Positions 7,647-16,186 of a stretch of 22,790 nt of DNA are shown piece after piece. How positions within the stretch are numbered: position 1 is the stretch's first letter; every line of letters starts with the position of its first letter. The position numbers and the translations under genes were made by a program. A model generated the notes under the pieces. The model did no database searches. It saw nothing but the letters and a program-made list of their open reading frames with translations, and had not been told where the DNA came from. Origin of the DNA: Candidatus Zixiibacteriota bacterium. GTDB lineage: Bacteria > Zixibacteria > MSB-5A5 > GN15 > FEB-12. The stretch spans positions 1 to 22,790 of the forward strand of contig JAHIVM010000440.1 of NCBI GenBank assembly GCA_018816665.1, written 5' to 3'.

Positions 7647-10600
7647 TGAAGATATCTGACATATCCGTACGTCGGCCCGTATTCGCCACCATGATGATTG
7701 CCGCCCTGCTGGTGTTGGGCTGGTTTTCATATACCGACCTGTCGGTCGAAATGTGGCCCGATGTTGAATTCCCCTTTGTTGTGGTGCAAACCGTGTATCC
7801 GGGCGCATCGGCCGAAACGATAGAAACCGATGTCACCCGTGAAATCGAGGAAGCGGTCAACCAGATCTCCGGCATCCGGCACATCATATCAAAGGCCCAG
7901 GAGGGGTTCACGTACACCTTCGTGGAATTCGAGCTGGAAGTCCCGGCTGCTGAAGCGGCCCAGGAAGTGCGCGACAAAGTGTCGCAGATTCGCGGCCAGC
8001 TTCCAGATGATATCGAAGAGCCCATTATCAGTAAGTTCGACATGGATGCCCAGGGTGTCATGTCGATCACCGTGTCGGGCCGTCGCACCCAGCGGGAGAT
8101 CACCCAGCTGGTGAAGGACCGTATCAAGCCGCGCCTGGAGGCGGTGACCGGCGTGGGATCAGTCGATGTTCTCGGTGGCAAGGAACGTGAAATCCAGGCG
8201 GTCCTCAATCCCTTCCGCATGGAGAGTTATCAGGTATCGATCAATGATGTCAAGATGGCGTTGATGACATCCAATCTGGAGATACCCGGCGGTCGCGTTG
8301 ATGAGGCGAGCCGCGAATATATCGTGCGTGTCAAGGGAAAGCTGACCTCGGTAGATCAGTTCAGCAACCTCGTGGTAAAAAACCACAATGGTACACCGGT
8401 GTATCTCTCCGATGTCGCCCAGGTGCGGGACACGATTGTGGAACAACGTTCCCTGGCGCGTCTCAACGGTGAGGCCGCGGTCGCCATGAATATTATCGTA
8501 CAGTCCGGCGCGAATGTCGTTGACCTGTCCGACGGTGTCAAAAAGCAACTGGCCGGTTTGCAGGATGAGCTGCCGCCCGACGTTATCCTGAATATCGTGA
8601 ATGACAACTCGACATATATCAACGATTCGATTCATGAGATTCTGTTCAATATCATGTTCGGTACGATTCTCGCGGTGCTGGTGATTTTTCTCTTTCTGCT
8701 TGATCTCCGGCCGACTCTCATCACCGGACTGTCCATTCCGATTTCCATCATCGCGACTTTCACGATCATGAAGTTTCTTGGGTTTACTATCAACTTCATG
8801 ACCCTGCTGGCGCTGTCGCTGGCCGTGGGAATTCTTATTGATGATTCTATTGTGGTGGTGGAAAATATCTACCGCCGCATCCAGGAGGGAGAGTCGCCCT
8901 TCAAGGCGGCCCTGGCCGGCACCGAGGAGATCGGCCTGGCCGTTATGGCCACCACCTTTGCCATTATGGTTGTGTTCCTGCCGGTAGCTTTCATGGAAGG
9001 TATCATCGGGCGCTTCTTTTACCAGTTTGGTATGACGGTGGCTTTTGCCGTGCTGATCTCACTCTTTGTGGCCTTTTCATTGGTGCCCATGATTGCCTCG
9101 CGTACCGGGGCGCCGACCGAGGATCCGGAAAAGCTGAATCCGGCCAATGCGACAGGATGGTGGCGTGTCTGGCTGAAGATCCGACGCCCGCTAAACGTCT
9201 GGAACATTGCGTTCGACTCGTTGAAGCCCATTTACGAGAAGCTGCTGAAGTTCTCCCTGAGACACAGGATTCTCGTAATGCTCGTGGCCACAGCAACGTT
9301 CTTTGCGGCCATTGCCATCGTTGGCGCCAATCTGATCGGTTTGGAATTTCAGGCCAAGACCGACCAGGGCAAAGTGTACATCACGGCTACGACCCCTCCC
9401 GGCACCACTCTTGAGACGACTTCCGCCCGCTTTGCGGAGATGGAGGCGATTCTTCGGGACCTGCCCGAAGTGAAAGACCTTTATGTCACTATCGGCGGTG
9501 AAAACACCCCGGTGACCGAGGGACTGCTCATGGTGTTATTGGTCAACGCCGAGTCGCGGCTCCTGCCGGCCCAGGCCCTGGTAGATTCGATAAGAACCCT
9601 TATCAGCGCGGTACCCGGTGTCAAAGTGGCCGTGGCGGTGGAACCGTCGGAAGGCGGATCCAATAAGCCGGTGGAATTCTCCATTCGAGGTGATGATCGC
9701 GAGGAACTGGCGCGGATTGCTCACCGTGTGCAGAAAATCGTCCAGGAGACCCCCGGGACGATCGATGTTGACAACACCCTGGAAGAGGGCAAGCCGGAGC
9801 TGCAAATCGATGTCGACCGACAGCTGGCCGATGATCTGGGCGTCAATGTGTTGTCGGTTTCCCAGACCATCCGTTCGCTGGTTGAGGGCGAGGTGGTCAC
9901 CCAGTACAAAGAGGGGGATCAGGATTACGATGTTCGCGTTCGTCTGGACGAGCAGTATCGCAATTCTGAAGAGGCGGTCGGTCGCATTCTCGTTGAATCT
10001 GGTAAGGAAGTGATCGGGATCAAAACGTTTTTGGTGCCGGTGGACCGGGTGGCGAAATTCGGAAAGTCAACGGCCATCGGCGAATACACCCGGTATGACC
10101 GCCAGCCCGAAGTGCGTGTCAACGCCAACCCGCTTTTCGGTTCTTTTGCCGGGTCGGTGACCAACGAGGCCCAGGCGCGTATCGACAGCACCATCCAACT
10201 GCCGCCCGGGTACTCGGTGGGGCCGGTCGGGGAACAGGAGTTCATGGAAGAGTCATTCCAGAACATCTTCCGGGCCCTGATCCTGTCGATTGTGTTTATC
10301 TATCTGCTTCTGGCATCGCAGTACGAGTCGTTTTTTGATCCGTTCTCTATTATGCTGTCATTGCCGTTATCGCTGATAGGCGCTATTTTGGCTCTCTGGA
10401 TCAGCGGTTCTTCGATCAATATCATGACGCTTATCGGTATCGTCATGCTTATGGGACTGGTGACCAAGAATGCCATCCTGCTGATTGATTTTGTGAAACA
10501 ACGGCGGGCCGAGGGTGTTGATAGGACAACGGCCATTCTGGCGGCCGGTCCCATCAGACTCCGACCGATTCTGATGACGACCTTTGCGACCGTGTTTGGA

Positions 10601-10813
10601 ATGCTGCCGCTGGCCCTGGGGCTTGGTCCCGGAGCCGAACTAAGAGCACCGATGGCCCAGGCGGTGATCGGTGGCATGTTGTCATCTACGTTGCTGACGC
10701 TGGTCGTGGTGCCGGTGGTTTACTCCATCGTAGATGACTTTGTGGGTTGTTTCAGAAGGAAAAAACGGGATGACCAACCTGTTGGCGAAAAAGCAGTCGT
10801 CCATGAACAATGA
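7646..10813 (+). CDS. RND-family efflux transporter (AcrB/HAE1-like inner membrane pump)
   Basis: 1055 residues, normal for the family. The N-terminus KISDISVRRPVFATMMIAALLVLG is the typical first helix. Periplasmic porter domains follow, then helices 2-6, a second porter half and helices 8-12. Proton-relay residues are present: Asp399-Asp400 in GILIDDSIVVVEN (helix 4) and Lys941 in MGLVTKNAILLIDF (helix 10). The protein should be a proton-driven trimer that extrudes hydrophobic or amphiphilic compounds with the upstream adaptor and TolC-type duct. The paired Asp and the general pattern favour the HAE1 multidrug group over heavy-metal CzcA pumps, but the substrate is unknown. The start overlaps the adaptor stop by 1 nt, and the last 44 nt overlap the probable start of bshC. 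Confidence 0.95.
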   Translation: MKISDISVRRPVFATMMIAALLVLGWFSYTDLSVEMWPDVEFPFVVVQTVYPGASAETIETDVTREIEEAVNQISGIRHIISKAQEGFTYTFVEFELEVPAAEAAQEVRDKVSQIRGQLPDDIEEPIISKFDMDAQGVMSITVSGRRTQREITQLVKDRIKPRLEAVTGVGSVDVLGGKEREIQAVLNPFRMESYQVSINDVKMALMTSNLEIPGGRVDEASREYIVRVKGKLTSVDQFSNLVVKNHNGTPVYLSDVAQVRDTIVEQRSLARLNGEAAVAMNIIVQSGANVVDLSDGVKKQLAGLQDELPPDVILNIVNDNSTYINDSIHEILFNIMFGTILAVLVIFLFLLDLRPTLITGLSIPISIIATFTIMKFLGFTINFMTLLALSLAVGILIDDSIVVVENIYRRIQEGESPFKAALAGTEEIGLAVMATTFAIMVVFLPVAFMEGIIGRFFYQFGMTVAFAVLISLFVAFSLVPMIASRTGAPTEDPEKLNPANATGWWRVWLKIRRPLNVWNIAFDSLKPIYEKLLKFSLRHRILVMLVATATFFAAIAIVGANLIGLEFQAKTDQGKVYITATTPPGTTLETTSARFAEMEAILRDLPEVKDLYVTIGGENTPVTEGLLMVLLVNAESRLLPAQALVDSIRTLISAVPGVKVAVAVEPSEGGSNKPVEFSIRGDDREELARIAHRVQKIVQETPGTIDVDNTLEEGKPELQIDVDRQLADDLGVNVLSVSQTIRSLVEGEVVTQYKEGDQDYDVRVRLDEQYRNSEEAVGRILVESGKEVIGIKTFLVPVDRVAKFGKSTAIGEYTRYDRQPEVRVNANPLFGSFAGSVTNEAQARIDSTIQLPPGYSVGPVGEQEFMEESFQNIFRALILSIVFIYLLLASQYESFFDPFSIMLSLPLSLIGAILALWISGSSINIMTLIGIVMLMGLVTKNAILLIDFVKQRRAEGVDRTTAILAAGPIRLRPILMTTFATVFGMLPLALGLGPGAELRAPMAQAVIGGMLSSTLLTLVVVPVVYSIVDDFVGCFRRKKRDDQPVGEKAVVHEQ
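10755..10761 (+). promoter_or_regulatory. bshC: Ribosome-binding site that decides the bshC start
   Basis: AGAAGGA lies 8 nt upstream of the in-frame ATG at 10770. The alternative in-frame ATGs at 10734 and 10803 lack a comparable sequence. Choosing 10770 places the bshC start inside the last 44 nt of the RND gene. Confidence 0.6.
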
Positions 10814-12425
10814 CCTGGTAGCGCCCGAGGCGCTGGGATACAGCAAACTCTACCTTGATGCCCTGGCCGGATCCCCTCCGGCCAGCGGCTTTTTTCTGGC
10901 AAGGTCATTGCCTGAGGTAGCCGGGCAACTGGACAGGATTCCATACGACCGGGAACTGATGGCGGAAATCCTCCACGATCAAAACACGACCTATCAGGCA
11001 TCATCCCGGACTTTTGCCAATATCGACCGGCTGAGAGATCCCCGGGCCGTGTGCGTGTTCGCCGGACAGCAGGCCGGCCTGTACGGCGGGCCGTGGCTGA
11101 CACTCACCAAGGCGCTGGCCGTGGTCAAAGCTGCGCAGCTCTACGAGGAGCAACTAAAACGACCGGTCATTCCGATGTTCTGGATTGCCGGCGACGATCA
11201 TGATTTTGACGAGGCCAATCACACGTACATTCTCTGTCGTGAGATGGATCCCTGTCGACTCACCTACGATGGTCCGCCGGAAAAAGGACTCCCTATCGGC
11301 GAAGTGCGCCTTGCCGATGCCGAGGCCCTGGATGCTGTGCGGGCTCTGCTGGAAGAGACCCTGGGGGAGACCGATTTCACCGATGACCTCTACAGGCTGA
11401 TCGACCGCTGCTACACGCCGAATGACACCATGGTCACGGCTTTTGGTAAGCTCATGGCGACCCTGACCGCGGAGTACGGCCTGGTTCTGTTTTCGCCTGT
11501 GGATGACCGCGTGAAACGTCATGCCATCCCGTTCTTCAAAACCATCCTGAGCGATCGTGAAGCCATCCGGGAGTCGCTGACCCGTACCAATCAGGCAATC
11601 GTTGATGCCGGGTATCATCTGCAGGTTGAAAAGAGCGAGGATGCCAGTCACCTGTTTTACAACCTCGACGGCCGTCTGCCGGTACATTGTCAGGGAGATG
11701 ATTGCGAGGTGGGTGAACAGGCCTTCACGCGGCATGAGCTGTTGGAACGCATTGAGAAACATCCCGAGAAATTCTCTCCCGATGTCATGACACGCCCCGT
11801 GTTCCAGTCCTATCTCTTTCCGGTTCTGTCCCAGAAGGGCGGACCGGCGGAGGTTGCCTATCTGGCCCAAATGAACCCGCTTTTCGGCCACTTCGGCCTG
11901 CCGGCGCCGGTCCACCGGGCTCGTCCGACGCTCACGCTGATGGAACAGCGCTTCAGCAAGATACTCAGGGAGAATGACATTGCCTTTGAGGAACTGACCG
12001 GCGATGTGGAGCAGATTATCAACCGCGTGCTGGCAAAGACTTTCCCCAATAGTCTGGAGAGTGACTTCCTGCAGCTTCGCACGGTCATAGAAAAGGAGTT
12101 CGAGAAATTCAGCGCGGCCGTACTCAAGTTTGATCCGGTCATGCAGCGGGTGGCCCAGCAGACTCACGGTAAGATCGACTTCACGGTCAAAGGATTCGAA
12201 AAGAAAGTGTTTTCGGCGCATAAACGGCATAGTCAGGACTCCCGTGATCGCATGTATCGCATGTATCATGGGTTGTATACCAATCGAGGACTGCAGGAGC
12301 GGTCCCTTAACTTCTCGTATTTCCTGGCCAAGTACGGCATGTCGGTAGTATCGTTTGTATACGATCGTATGGACTGCGAGGAAACACGTCACCAACTGAT
12401 CTGTCTTTCGGAGTTTACCCCGTAG
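10770..12425 (+). CDS. bshC: Bacillithiol synthase BshC (putative cysteine-adding enzyme)
   Basis: 551 residues from the preferred ATG (BshC of Bacillus is about 540). Conserved blocks are clear: VCVFAGQQAGLYGGPWLTLTK near residues 92-112, RPVIPMFWIAGDDHDFDEAN near 131-150 (the GDDHD block of the nucleotide-fold core), TRPVFQSYLFPVL, and a C-terminal coiled-coil ending with a conserved Tyr/Phe-rich tail. BshC is assigned to the last step of bacillithiol formation, adding cysteine to glucosaminyl-malate in the cytoplasm. The start at 10770 is chosen on its ribosome-binding site; the first ATG at 10734 would add 12 residues with no family support. bshA begins at the base after the TAG stop, so the genes are coupled. 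This is the least common of the three bsh genes to see next to an efflux pump. Confidence 0.93.
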   Translation: MTNLLAKKQSSMNNDLVAPEALGYSKLYLDALAGSPPASGFFLARSLPEVAGQLDRIPYDRELMAEILHDQNTTYQASSRTFANIDRLRDPRAVCVFAGQQAGLYGGPWLTLTKALAVVKAAQLYEEQLKRPVIPMFWIAGDDHDFDEANHTYILCREMDPCRLTYDGPPEKGLPIGEVRLADAEALDAVRALLEETLGETDFTDDLYRLIDRCYTPNDTMVTAFGKLMATLTAEYGLVLFSPVDDRVKRHAIPFFKTILSDREAIRESLTRTNQAIVDAGYHLQVEKSEDASHLFYNLDGRLPVHCQGDDCEVGEQAFTRHELLERIEKHPEKFSPDVMTRPVFQSYLFPVLSQKGGPAEVAYLAQMNPLFGHFGLPAPVHRARPTLTLMEQRFSKILRENDIAFEELTGDVEQIINRVLAKTFPNSLESDFLQLRTVIEKEFEKFSAAVLKFDPVMQRVAQQTHGKIDFTVKGFEKKVFSAHKRHSQDSRDRMYRMYHGLYTNRGLQERSLNFSYFLAKYGMSVVSFVYDRMDCEETRHQLICLSEFTP

Positions 12426-13571
12426 ATGAAAATAGGAATAACCTGTTATCCGGTGGCCGGCGGGTCCGGCATTGTCGCCACGGAACTCGGCCAGCAACTG
12501 GCCGTTCGCGGCCATGAAGTCCATTTCGTTGCCTACGCGTTGCCGTTCCGTCTGGATCAATACCAGGCGAACCTGATGTTCCACGGCGTTGAAACCACGG
12601 CCTACCCGTTGTTTAAATATCCGCCGTACACGCTGGCGCTGGCGTCAAAGATGGCCGAGGTGACCCGCAACTTCAACCTGGACGTTATGCACGTTCATTA
12701 CGCCGTGCCCCATGCCACCTGTGCCTATCTGGCCCGCCAGATTCTGGAGAGCCGGGGGAAAAAACTCCCGAAAATCATCACGACCCTGCATGGTACCGAT
12801 ATCACCCTGGTAGGCGCCGATCCGTCGTACTTCGACATCACCCGCTTTTCGATCAACGCTTCCGACGGTATCACGGCCGTGTCTAAATACCTGGCCGATG
12901 AAACCACCGAGGTGTTTGGTGTTAAAAAGGAAATCCGGGTCGTCCACAATTTCTTTGACGAACAGCGGTTCAAACCGGTGACAAGCCGATGCCATCGCAA
13001 GGACTTTGTTGCCGACGGTGAGTTCCTGCTGGCCCATATCTCCAATTTCCGACCGGTCAAACGAACGCTGGATGTGATCGACATTTTTGAGAAAGTCGCA
13101 GAGGAACTTCCCGCCAAGCTCTTGCTGGTCGGTGAAGGTCCCGACACGATCCTGGCCCGTCGTCAGATAAACAAAAAGAAACTCAATGACAGAGTGATCT
13201 TCCTGGGGAACCAGAGCCGGGTAGAGGCCGTGCTGCCGTGCGTGGATTTGTTCCTGTTGCCGTCGGAAGAAGAGTCGTTCGGACTCGCGGCCCTGGAGGC
13301 TTTGGCCTGCGGGGTACCGGTAATTGGCACCTCCGGGACCGGTCTGACCGAGGTAATCAGCGACCGCAAAAACGGTTTTCTGCTGCCGGTAGGGGACACC
13401 ACCGGTATGGCCCGGGCGGCAGTATCGCTGTTGTCCGATCCAAAGCGGTTGCAGGAGTTCAGACAGGCAGCGGCACGAATAGCGCGCGAACGGTTCGGGG
13501 CGGAAAAGATCATTACCGAGTATGAGACCTACTACCAGGAGATAATCGATGGCGGCGCACACTCCTCTTGA
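12426..13571 (+). CDS. bshA: N-acetyl-alpha-D-glucosaminyl L-malate synthase BshA
   Basis: 381 residues, a retaining GT4-family glycosyltransferase with two Rossmann halves. The N-terminus KIGITCYPVAGGSGIVATELG and the blocks DVMHVHYAVPHATCAYLA and ITTLHGTDITLVG are BshA hallmarks. The C-terminal nucleotide-sugar site has the EX7E pattern (Glu283 and Glu291 in EESFGLAALEALACGVPV). BshA joins UDP-GlcNAc and L-malate to give GlcNAc-malate, the first step of bacillithiol synthesis. The ATG follows the bshC stop directly, and the last 23 nt overlap bshB1, so bshC, bshA and bshB1 are very likely translated from one message. The sequence is so close to the Bacillus-type signature that another GT4 role is unlikely. 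Confidence 0.95.
   Translation: MKIGITCYPVAGGSGIVATELGQQLAVRGHEVHFVAYALPFRLDQYQANLMFHGVETTAYPLFKYPPYTLALASKMAEVTRNFNLDVMHVHYAVPHATCAYLARQILESRGKKLPKIITTLHGTDITLVGADPSYFDITRFSINASDGITAVSKYLADETTEVFGVKKEIRVVHNFFDEQRFKPVTSRCHRKDFVADGEFLLAHISNFRPVKRTLDVIDIFEKVAEELPAKLLLVGEGPDTILARRQINKKKLNDRVIFLGNQSRVEAVLPCVDLFLLPSEEESFGLAALEALACGVPVIGTSGTGLTEVISDRKNGFLLPVGDTTGMARAAVSLLSDPKRLQEFRQAAARIARERFGAEKIITEYETYYQEIIDGGAHSS
13537..13541 (+). promoter_or_regulatory. bshB1: Ribosome-binding site for bshB1 inside bshA
   Basis: AGGAG with a 7-nt spacer to the ATG at 13549. It lies within the last codons of bshA and fixes a start that overlaps bshA by 23 nt. Confidence 0.6.
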
Positions 13572-14322
13572 CATTCTCGCGATTGCGGCTCATCCCGATG
13601 ACATAGAAATCACCTGTGGTGGCTTTATGATCAAAATGGCCGATCTGGGCCGTCGCACGGGAGCGCTGGATCTTACCCGGGGCGAGATGGGAACCCACGG
13701 TACCGAACATGATCGGGCCACGGAAGCCGCCGAGGCCGCTGAGATTATGGGCTTGAAATACCGAGAGAACCTGTATCTACAGGATTCTGCGGTCGAGTTT
13801 TCGCGTGAAAATCGCCTCAAGCTGGCCCAGGTTATTCGCGACACCAGCCCTGAGATGGTTGTCCTGCCACATTGGGAGCAACGTCACCCGGATCATCTGG
13901 CCTGCAGCCGCCTTGGATACGATGCCTGCTTTCTGGCCGGCCTGAAAAAAGCATCGCTGAGCGGTCAACCGCACCGTCCCCGGAAGATTCTTTATGTCTC
14001 GTACTTCAGGAACAGCGATCATTCGTTTTTTGTCGATATTTCAGACACTTTCAAGCGCAAAGTGCAGGCCGTGGCTGCCTATCGATCACAATTCGGTGAT
14101 CCGGCACCTATACTCGAGGCCATGGAAGCCGGCCGGAATCTTTTTGATCTGCCTGAATCGCGGAAGGACATCTTCCACCCGGGCACCAGTATCTTCGACC
14201 TCATGCAAACCCGGGCCCGTCAATGCGGTCAGGTCGTCAATGTGCGGTATGCCGAGGCCTTTACCGTCAAGGAACAGTTGCTGATCGACGATCCGTTTGC
14301 TATGGCTGTCCGTTCGATTTGA
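13549..14322 (+). CDS. bshB1: Bacillithiol biosynthesis deacetylase BshB1
   Basis: 257 residues, a LmbE/PIG-L-type zinc deacetylase. The metal-site motifs are intact: AHPDDIE (His15, Asp17, Asp18) near the N-terminus and HPDH (residues 113-116). BshB1-type blocks are also present, such as LDLTRGEMGTHGT and ENLYLQDS. It removes the acetyl group from GlcNAc-malate to give GlcN-malate, the substrate of BshC. Together with the two genes before it, the whole bacillithiol pathway is encoded in one run. The order bshC-bshA-bshB1 places the last enzyme first. The downstream gap of 94 nt and the poly-T stretch at 14361 suggest that the operon ends here. Mycothiol or other LmbE-type deacetylase roles are less likely given bshA and bshC next door. 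Confidence 0.94.
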   Translation: MAAHTPLDILAIAAHPDDIEITCGGFMIKMADLGRRTGALDLTRGEMGTHGTEHDRATEAAEAAEIMGLKYRENLYLQDSAVEFSRENRLKLAQVIRDTSPEMVVLPHWEQRHPDHLACSRLGYDACFLAGLKKASLSGQPHRPRKILYVSYFRNSDHSFFVDISDTFKRKVQAVAAYRSQFGDPAPILEAMEAGRNLFDLPESRKDIFHPGTSIFDLMQTRARQCGQVVNVRYAEAFTVKEQLLIDDPFAMAVRSI

Positions 14323-14361
14323 AGCGGATCAGACGACCGGAATTCGAAGACCGACGACCCT

Positions 14362-14375
14362 TTTTTTGCAAAAAA
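14362..14375. other. T6-GC-A6 palindrome in the bshB1-CDF gap
   Basis: Six T, GC, six A: a perfect 14-nt inverted repeat (a seventh T sits at 14361) in the 94-nt gap, followed closely by a weaker CCAAA…TTTGG pairing (14376-14392). No GC-rich stem precedes the T run, so it is not a standard intrinsic terminator. It may be a flexible or bent spacer, or a weak bidirectional terminator. Confidence 0.3.
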
Positions 14376-14416
14376 CCAAACTTGCGTTTTGGCAACCGTA
14401 GACCGATGTTGCGCCT

Positions 14417-15355
14417 ATGAGCCTGACCGATATCCCTAACGGCTTTTCTCAGAATGACCCGGTGCTGAGTACCACTCCCGGTATGCGTGTGACCTGGATC
14501 GGCATGGGCGTCAATGTCCTGCTCTCCGTATTTAAGATCTGGGTCGGATTGCTCAGCAAAAGCCAGGCGTTGCTGGCCGACGGTATCCATTCCGTGTCGG
14601 ATTTATTCAGTGATGTCGTTGTCCTGCTGGGACTCAAGTGGGGACGCCAGGTAGAGGACGACGACCATCCATACGGCCATGCGAGAATCGAAACGATAGC
14701 CTCGATGATTGTCGGCATGGTGCTGCTGATTGTGGGTGGTGGAATGGCCTACGGTTCGATATCGGCCATATACAATCATTCAGCCTCAACACCGTCGCTG
14801 ATGGCCATTTATGCCGCCGCGACCAGCATTGTACTCAAGGAAGTCCTCTACTGGTACACCATCTCAGTCGGTCGGCGTCTCAAAAGCTATGCCTTGATCG
14901 GCAATGCCTGGCATCATCGATCCGATGCCCTCAGTTCGATCGCCGTTCTGATTGGCGTGGGAGCGACCTACGTCAACCCGAATTGGTATCTGGCCGACTC
15001 CTACGCCGCCCTGGTGGTCACGGTGTTCATTATGCGGGTGGGCGTGAAGCTCGTCTGGATGGCCTTCAAGGAACTGGCAGATACTGCCCCGGACAGCGAG
15101 ATGATCGCGCGTCTCAACGACTGTGCGGAGACGGTAGCCGGGGTCAGACAGGCCCATGATGTCCGAGCCCGCTATTCCGGTCCCCAGATATTCGTGGAAC
15201 TGGATATTGTGGTTGACCCGGGGCTGACGGTGCGCGAGGGACATAATATCGCCCGCGACGTCAAAATACGTCTCCAGGAGGAGTTCTCCGATGTCTCCCG
15301 GGTCAAAATACACATTGATCCCGAACCGAAGCCCGACGAGACTTCCCACCCCTGA
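14417..15355 (+). CDS. Cation diffusion facilitator (CDF) family divalent metal exporter
   Basis: 312 residues with about six membrane helices and a C-terminal metallochaperone-like cytoplasmic domain (about residues 215-305). The transport-site motifs are in place: helix 2 carries ADGIHSVSD (His58 and Asp62, HxxxD) and helix 5 carries HHRSD (His166 and Asp170). The loop after helix 2-3 has DDDHPYGHARIET (residues 81-93), a motif frequent in CDF proteins related to Zn/Fe/Mn exporters. It should work as a dimer in the inner membrane, exchanging protons for Zn2+, Fe2+ or Mn2+; the metal cannot be decided from motifs. The start ATG has no strong ribosome-binding site; a start at Met23 would remove the nonconserved N-terminus. 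The gene is separated from the bsh cluster by 94 nt, and a link with bacillithiol (a Zn-buffering thiol in Bacillus) is only suggestive. Confidence 0.9.
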   Translation: MSLTDIPNGFSQNDPVLSTTPGMRVTWIGMGVNVLLSVFKIWVGLLSKSQALLADGIHSVSDLFSDVVVLLGLKWGRQVEDDDHPYGHARIETIASMIVGMVLLIVGGGMAYGSISAIYNHSASTPSLMAIYAAATSIVLKEVLYWYTISVGRRLKSYALIGNAWHHRSDALSSIAVLIGVGATYVNPNWYLADSYAALVVTVFIMRVGVKLVWMAFKELADTAPDSEMIARLNDCAETVAGVRQAHDVRARYSGPQIFVELDIVVDPGLTVREGHNIARDVKIRLQEEFSDVSRVKIHIDPEPKPDETSHP

Positions 15356-15486
15356 CCGTACGCTCCCTGCCGCGCAACTTACCATTCCGTTTATCGTAAG
15401 GTAGAGAAGAGAGTCTTCCTGTCCTCCCGGGATGTACTGCGGATGACGGGATAGTTGAGTTATCCTGGCAACGAGGGAAACCTACC

Positions 15487-16092
15487 ATGGCAAAGTCGAT
15501 ATTGAGACACCGCGCGGGCCTGATCTGGCTGTTCGTGGGCCTGCTGGCCCTGCCTCTTTCGGCCTGGGCCGGCAGCAAATCCAACGAGGCATCGGACTCG
15601 TACGTCACGTGGGACACGTATCATCACGATGACATCAGCGTCAAAATCAAAAAAGACGGCACGTTGCAGATCCGCCACAAGGGCCGGGATCGCACCCGCG
15701 TGGAGATCACATCGGACTACGACCTGTACATTGGCGGCAAGAAAATCGTCACGAACGATCGGCAGGAGGAACTTCTGGCGCAGTTCTACGGCCTGACCAT
15801 GGATGTCAGAGTCCAGGCCATGGAGATCGGCAAGGAAGGGGCCAAAATAGGCCTTGAGGGTGCCAAGCTGGGGTTGTCGGCCATCGGACGTGTGTTTAAG
15901 CTGCTGTCGTCAAACTACGACACCGATGATCTCGAGCGAGAGATGGAACGCGACGCCGAGAAGCTGGAACTCAAGGCCGAGAAACTCGAGGAGAAGGCCG
16001 ACCAGATTGAAGAGTTGGTCGATGAACTGGAGTACATCGCCGATGATCTCCGGGCCGAAATCCCCGAACTACGCGAGCTGAACTGGTTCTAG
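15487..16092 (+). CDS. Secreted DUF2884 (YggN)-like protein with C-terminal coiled coil
   Basis: 201 residues. The signal peptide covers residues 1-28 (hydrophobic core 11-27, cleavage after AWA). The mature part begins with a short beta region (DDISVKIKKDGTLQIRHKGRDR, then YDLYIGGKKIVTNDRQEELL), then helices with IGKEGAKIGLEGAKLGLSAIG, and ends in a highly charged coiled coil (about 145-195, Glu/Lys heptads). The order of strand-rich start, an N/D-R-Q-x-x-L-L segment, and Gly-rich IG..GA..G helix resembles my memory of the DUF2884/YggN periplasmic family; this assignment is tentative. The function of that family is unknown. It probably works in the periplasm. The 131-nt gap upstream has no clear promoter. 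A weak GGGA lies before the ATG. Confidence 0.75.
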   Translation: MAKSILRHRAGLIWLFVGLLALPLSAWAGSKSNEASDSYVTWDTYHHDDISVKIKKDGTLQIRHKGRDRTRVEITSDYDLYIGGKKIVTNDRQEELLAQFYGLTMDVRVQAMEIGKEGAKIGLEGAKLGLSAIGRVFKLLSSNYDTDDLEREMERDAEKLELKAEKLEEKADQIEELVDELEYIADDLRAEIPELRELNWF

Positions 16093-16097
16093 CCCCG

Positions 16098-16125
16098 CAT
16101 CTGACCTGGGCCGGGGAGTCAGATG
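16098..16125. terminator. Stem-loop after the DUF2884-like gene
   Basis: CATCTGAC (16098-16105) and GTCAGATG (16118-16125) pair perfectly over 8 bp, with a 12-nt G-rich loop, 5 nt after the stop at 16092. No T run follows, so it may be an RNA-stability or weak terminator structure. Confidence 0.45.
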
Positions 16126-16134
16126 AAAGATGAT

Positions 16135-16176
16135 CCCTGAGGGTCCGGTCACGCCGGAGTTCTCTCGACCCCAGGG
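16135..16176. terminator. Bulged stem-loop between convergent genes, probable bidirectional terminator
   Basis: CCCTGAGGGTC (16135-16145) pairs with GACCCCAGGG (16167-16176): 10 bp with one bulged A at 16140. A small inner CGG/CCG helix lies around a TCACG loop. It sits in the middle of the convergent gap (16093-16186), where terminators for both sides are expected. U-rich tracts are weak on both flanks. Confidence 0.45.
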
Positions 16177-16186
16177 TTCGGCTCGA

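Noticed and set aside
11154..12584. A 476-codon open frame on the minus strand across bshC and the bshA start.
   Set aside because: It lies opposite strongly conserved bshC blocks, shows no recognisable motif, and is explained by codon bias in the coding strand. The same holds for the minus-strand open frames at 455-1363 and 6900-7808.
14323..14416. Intrinsic terminator from the poly-T stretch after bshB1.
   Set aside because: No stable GC-rich stem lies directly before the T run, so I report it only as a T/A palindrome.
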